The notes under the pieces were generated by a model that searched no databases, was not told the DNA's origin, and saw only the letters and a list, made by a program, of their open reading frames with translations. A stretch of 64,000 bases of DNA from Arthrobacter mobilis (GTDB lineage: Bacteria > Actinomycetota > Actinomycetes > Actinomycetales > Micrococcaceae). A program made the position numbers and the translations under genes. The stretch spans positions 136,218 through 200,217 of the forward strand of contig NZ_JAAZSQ010000006.1 of assembly GCF_012395835.1 (NCBI RefSeq). Reading direction: 5' to 3'. Every line of letters starts with the position of its first letter. Within the stretch, counting starts at the first letter, position 1. Positions 60,960 to 64,000 of this stretch are shown in pieces.

Positions 60960-62273
60960 TTACGGCCGGCCGATGCCCTTGTAGTGCCAGCCGGCGGCGC
61001 GCCAGGCGGCGGCGTCGAGCACGTTGCGCCCGTCGAGGATGTTCTTCCCGGCGACCTGGGCGCCCACGGCAACCGGGTCCAGGTTGCGGTACTGGCGCCA
61101 TTCGGTCAGCAGCAGCAGCACGTCCGCGCCGGACAGGGCGTTCTCCAGCACCGGCTCGTAGTGCAGCTCGGGGAAGCGGCCCTTGGCGTTCTCCAGAGCC
61201 TCAGGGTCGGTCACGGTCACGGTGGCTCCCTGCAGCTGCAGCTGGGCGGCCACGGACAGGGCCGGGGAGTCGCGCACGTCGTCGGAGTCGGGCTTGAAGG
61301 CCGCGCCCAGGACGGTGATGCGCTGGCCCAGCAGCGAACCGCCGCACAGGTCGCGGGCCATTTCCACCACACGGGAACGGCGGCGCATGTTGATCGCATC
61401 CACCTCGCGCAGGAAGGTCAGGGCCTGGTCGGCGCCCAGTTCCCCGGCCCGGGCCATGAAGGCGCGGATGTCCTTGGGCAGGCAGCCGCCGCCGAAGCCG
61501 ATACCGGCGTTGAGGAACTTGCGGCCGATGCGGTCGTCCAGGCCGATCGCGTCGGCGAGCATCTTCACGTCCGCCCCGGCAGCTTCGCAGACCTCGGCCA
61601 TGGCGTTGATGAAGGAGATCTTGGTGGCCAGGAACGAGTTGGCGGCGGTCTTGACCAGTTCGGCGGTGGCGTAGTCGGTGACCAGGCGCGGGGTGCCGGC
61701 CTGCAGCGGGGTCGCGTAGACCTCGTCCAGGGCAGCCGTCGCAGCCTCGCCGGCCGTGCCGGCAGGCACGCCGTAGACGAAGCGGTCGGGAGTCAGGGTG
61801 TCGGCCACCGCGAAGCCTTCGCGCAGGAATTCCGGGTTCCAGGCCAGGATGGTTTCCGGCTGTACCTCGGCCAGTTCCTCGGCCAGACGGGCCGCGGTGC
61901 CCACCGGCACGGTGGACTTGCCCACGACGACGTCGCCCGGGGCGAGGTGCCGGGCCAGGGTGGTGAAGGCGGCGTCGACATACCTCAGGTCCGCGGCGTT
62001 TTCACCCTTGCGCTGCGGGGTGCCCACGCAGACGAAGTGCACTGCCGCCCCGGCCGCATCGGCCATGTCGGTGCTGAAGGCCAGCCGCCCGGTGCCCTGG
62101 ACCTCGGTGAGCAGCTCCGGCAGGCCCGGCTCGAAGAACGGCGCCCGCCCCGCCTGCAGTTCGGCGATCTTGCGGTCATCCACATCGATGCCCACGACGT
62201 CGTGGCCCAGCTTGGCCATCGCGGCAGCGTGGACCGCACCCAGGTAACCGCAGCCAATAACCGAAATACGCAT
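60960..62273 (-). CDS. ugd: UDP-glucose 6-dehydrogenase
   Basis: NAD-dependent enzyme making UDP-glucuronate for cell-envelope polysaccharides, 437 aa. The N-terminal Rossmann motif is GCGYLGAVHA; the catalytic Cys is in GFGGGCLPKDI; VGKSTVPVGT and LGAAFKPDSDDVRDSPAL are family blocks. ATG at 62273 has AAGGA upstream. No neighbouring polysaccharide genes. Confidence 0.95.
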   Translation of the reverse strand: MRISVIGCGYLGAVHAAAMAKLGHDVVGIDVDDRKIAELQAGRAPFFEPGLPELLTEVQGTGRLAFSTDMADAAGAAVHFVCVGTPQRKGENAADLRYVDAAFTTLARHLAPGDVVVGKSTVPVGTAARLAEELAEVQPETILAWNPEFLREGFAVADTLTPDRFVYGVPAGTAGEAATAALDEVYATPLQAGTPRLVTDYATAELVKTAANSFLATKISFINAMAEVCEAAGADVKMLADAIGLDDRIGRKFLNAGIGFGGGCLPKDIRAFMARAGELGADQALTFLREVDAINMRRRSRVVEMARDLCGGSLLGQRITVLGAAFKPDSDDVRDSPALSVAAQLQLQGATVTVTDPEALENAKGRFPELHYEPVLENALSGADVLLLLTEWRQYRNLDPVAVGAQVAGKNILDGRNVLDAAAWRAAGWHYKGIGRP

Positions 62274-62438
62274 GGTGATCCTTAAAGAGACTGTGAAGAA
62301 CTCTAATGAGGCTATCGCTCCTCGTGCCGCTGGATTAAATCCGCGGCGGTATTTTCCGTGTGCCGCGCCTCACGTCCGTTGCTGGCGCCCGGTTGGCAAG
62401 GCTGGGGCGGGTGCAGGACGCGGGAGCGCCGATGCGCA

Positions 62439-62444
62439 TAGGCT
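62439..62444 (+). promoter_or_regulatory. Candidate -10 box of the FAH-family gene
   Basis: TAGGCT, 7 nt before the ATG at 62452. There is no ribosome site between, so the mRNA may be leaderless. Confidence 0.4.
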
Positions 62445-62451
62445 TGTGCCC

Positions 62452-63222
62452 ATGCGCATAGCCCGATTTGTCGTTGATTCCGATCCGATGTACGGCGTGG
62501 TCGAGGGGGAGGAGGGGAACGAGGAAGTCGCCGTGATCGGCGGCGATCCGTTCTTCGCCGGCATCCATCCCACCGGGGCCCGCCACAAGCTCGAGGACGT
62601 GCGCCTGGTGGCGCCAATCATCCCGCGCAGCAAGCTGGTGGGCATCGGCCGCAACTACGCGGAGCACATCAAGGAAATGGGCAACGAGACCCCGCCTGCG
62701 CCGCTGATGTTCTTCAAGCCGAACACCGCGGTGATCGGCCCCAACGAACCCATGGTGCTGCCGGCGTTCTCGGACGAGGTCTCCTACGAGGCCGAACTGT
62801 GCGTGGTGATCGGACGCATCTGCAAGGACGTGCCGGTTGAGCGGGTGGACGAGGTGATCTTCGGTTATACCTGCGGCAACGACCTCACCGCCCGGGACGC
62901 CCAGCGCACGGACAACCAGTGGGCCCGGGCCAAGGGCTTCGACGGGTCGGCGCCGCTGGGGCCGTGGATCGAGACCGAACTGGATCCGGAGAACCTCTCC
63001 ATCCGCGGCTGGCTGGACGGCGAGCTGAAGCAGGACGGCAACACCTCGCAGATGATCTGGGGCGTGCGGGAGCTGGTCGCCTATGCTTCCCAGGCCTTCA
63101 CCCTGCTGCCCGGTGACGTGATCATGACCGGCACTCCCTCGGGTGTGGGCACGATCCAGGCCGGCCAGCGCTTCGAGGTGGAGATCGAAGGCATCGGCCG
63201 GCTGGCCAACACCGCCCGCTGA
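62452..63222 (+). CDS. Fumarylacetoacetate hydrolase-family enzyme
   Basis: A 256-residue protein with the FAH catalytic fold: KLVGIGRNYAEHIKEMG, the metal-site EVSYEAELCVVIG, NDLTARDAQR, KGFDGSAPLGPW and the LTGTPSGVG turn written as MTGTPSGVG. It is the widespread single-domain acylpyruvase/oxaloacetate decarboxylase type rather than a pathway HpaG. ATG at 62452. It lies upstream of gltX, a conserved position in Micrococcaceae. Substrate uncertain. Confidence 0.9.
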   Translation: MRIARFVVDSDPMYGVVEGEEGNEEVAVIGGDPFFAGIHPTGARHKLEDVRLVAPIIPRSKLVGIGRNYAEHIKEMGNETPPAPLMFFKPNTAVIGPNEPMVLPAFSDEVSYEAELCVVIGRICKDVPVERVDEVIFGYTCGNDLTARDAQRTDNQWARAKGFDGSAPLGPWIETELDPENLSIRGWLDGELKQDGNTSQMIWGVRELVAYASQAFTLLPGDVIMTGTPSGVGTIQAGQRFEVEIEGIGRLANTAR

Positions 63223-63269
63223 CGGGCCCGGACCAAGGAGCAACGACGACGGCGCCCTTCCGCCTGCGC

Positions 63270-63833
63270 GTGGCCCGCACCGCGGCCGCGGTGCTTTCAC
63301 CCGCCGTCGTCTGGGCGGCGGTCCTGGTGCTGGCCCCGTTTGCCCAGCCCCGGACAGACAGCCCGCTGCTCTGGGGAGCAGGAGCGGCCCTGCTGGTCTG
63401 CGCCGTGCCGCGGGCCATCGCGGCCGCGCTGGGACCTCAGCTGCGCCCGGGACTGGGCCGGCTGGGGCTGGCCCCGCTGGCGGCAGGCACCGGGGTCCTG
63501 ATGTACGGGATGCTGCGGGTCATCCGCTGGTGGCACGGGCCGCTGAGCCTGGCGGCGGTGATCTTCGCCATCTTCGCCGGGTACGCCCTGCTGCTGCTGG
63601 CCCGGCGCCACCGGCCGCTTGACTGGCCGGCGATGACCTGCGGAGCCGCCGCCGCCATCCTGCCGCTGCTGCTGGGACCGCCGGGCCTGGCCGCGCTGCC
63701 GGTGCTCGGGCTCCGGCTCTGGGCGGCGGCCGCGCTGCGTTCCCCCGGCAGCGGGCATCCGGTGGTCTCCGCGGCGGCCGGCGCGATGGTCTGCGGCGGC
63801 CTGTGCGCCCTGCTGCTGCAGGCCATCCGCTAG
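63270..63833 (+). CDS. Integral membrane protein of unknown function
   Basis: About 187 residues with five to six hydrophobic helices (AVVWAAVLVLAPFAQP, LLWGAGAALLVCAVPRAIAA, LAAVIFAIFAGYALLLL, MTCGAAAAILPLLLGPPGLA, AAAGAMVCGGLCALLLQAI). GTG at 63270 is the only normal start; AAGGAG lies about 30 nt upstream, so the true start may be a rarer codon nearer to it. Located between the FAH-family gene and gltX. Confidence 0.65.
   Translation: MARTAAAVLSPAVVWAAVLVLAPFAQPRTDSPLLWGAGAALLVCAVPRAIAAALGPQLRPGLGRLGLAPLAAGTGVLMYGMLRVIRWWHGPLSLAAVIFAIFAGYALLLLARRHRPLDWPAMTCGAAAAILPLLLGPPGLAALPVLGLRLWAAAALRSPGSGHPVVSAAAGAMVCGGLCALLLQAIR

Positions 63834-64000
<167 letters not shown>

Overview
The window is high-GC actinobacterial DNA, most likely Arthrobacter sensu lato (Micrococcaceae). 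Evidence: the homoprotocatechuate dioxygenase at the left edge matches the Arthrobacter/Brevibacterium type residue for residue around its active site; GTG and TTG starts are frequent; many genes look leaderless, with a TANNNT -10 box 6-8 nt before the start codon; and the gene order ilvD-ilvBNC-serA and leuB-ilvE...gltX is typical of the group. No prophage, plasmid origin or CRISPR array is visible. The only mobile-element trace is one broken transposase gene.

Layout. 1-6.9 kb: 4-hydroxyphenylacetate degradation. hpaC-hpaB (flavin reductase and monooxygenase) run rightwards. A fused FAH-RraA protein, a GntR repressor, hpaE and hpaD run leftwards, with a perfect GntR-type palindrome between the two arms. 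6.9-8.9 kb: an AraC regulator and a soluble Ser/Thr kinase, convergent. 8.9-12.3 kb: a 2-oxoacid/acetoin dehydrogenase-like operon (E1 alpha, E1 beta, a free-standing lipoyl protein and an alpha/beta hydrolase). 12.4-16.2 kb: a membrane-anchored unknown, a covalent-FAD oxidoreductase, an Lrp regulator and the transposase remnant. 16.3-22.2 kb: de novo NAD synthesis, nrtR-nadA-nadB-nadC-nadS, with two NrtR-like operators at the promoter. 22.2-36 kb: accessory functions, namely a transglutaminase, an arsM / arsR-rhodanese / MFS cluster, an LLM oxidoreductase with a MarR regulator, an FUSC protein, an RND exporter, mqo and a peptide-type solute-binding lipoprotein.

36.2-42.2 kb: small genes, tRNA-Leu(UAG), bcp, a leaderless MarR gene, a decayed catalase fragment next to two identical tRNA-Lys(CUU) genes, a sugar-dehydrogenase-like lipoprotein and a 2-hydroxyacid dehydrogenase. 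42.2-59.1 kb: a branched-chain amino acid block (ilvD, an attenuator-controlled ilvBNC, serA, leuB, ilvE), interrupted by an FtsX-type ABC transporter and metG. 59.2-64 kb: a BTAD regulator, a metallo-beta-lactamase-fold hydrolase, UDP-glucose dehydrogenase, an FAH-family enzyme, a membrane protein and the start of gltX.

How the genes work together. hpaC supplies FADH2 to hpaB, which makes homoprotocatechuate; hpaD and hpaE cleave and oxidise it; the FAH-RraA fusion may carry out the decarboxylation/isomerisation and possibly the final aldol cleavage. The nad operon makes NAD and is probably sensed by NrtR. ilvB, ilvN, ilvC, ilvD and ilvE form a nearly complete valine/isoleucine route, with translation of a Val/Ile-rich leader peptide controlling ilvBNC. 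The most notable points are the FAH-RraA fusion, the split E2-like pair in the dehydrogenase operon, the leaderless leader peptide of ilvBNC, the doubled NrtR operator and the catalase remnant at the tRNA-Lys pair.
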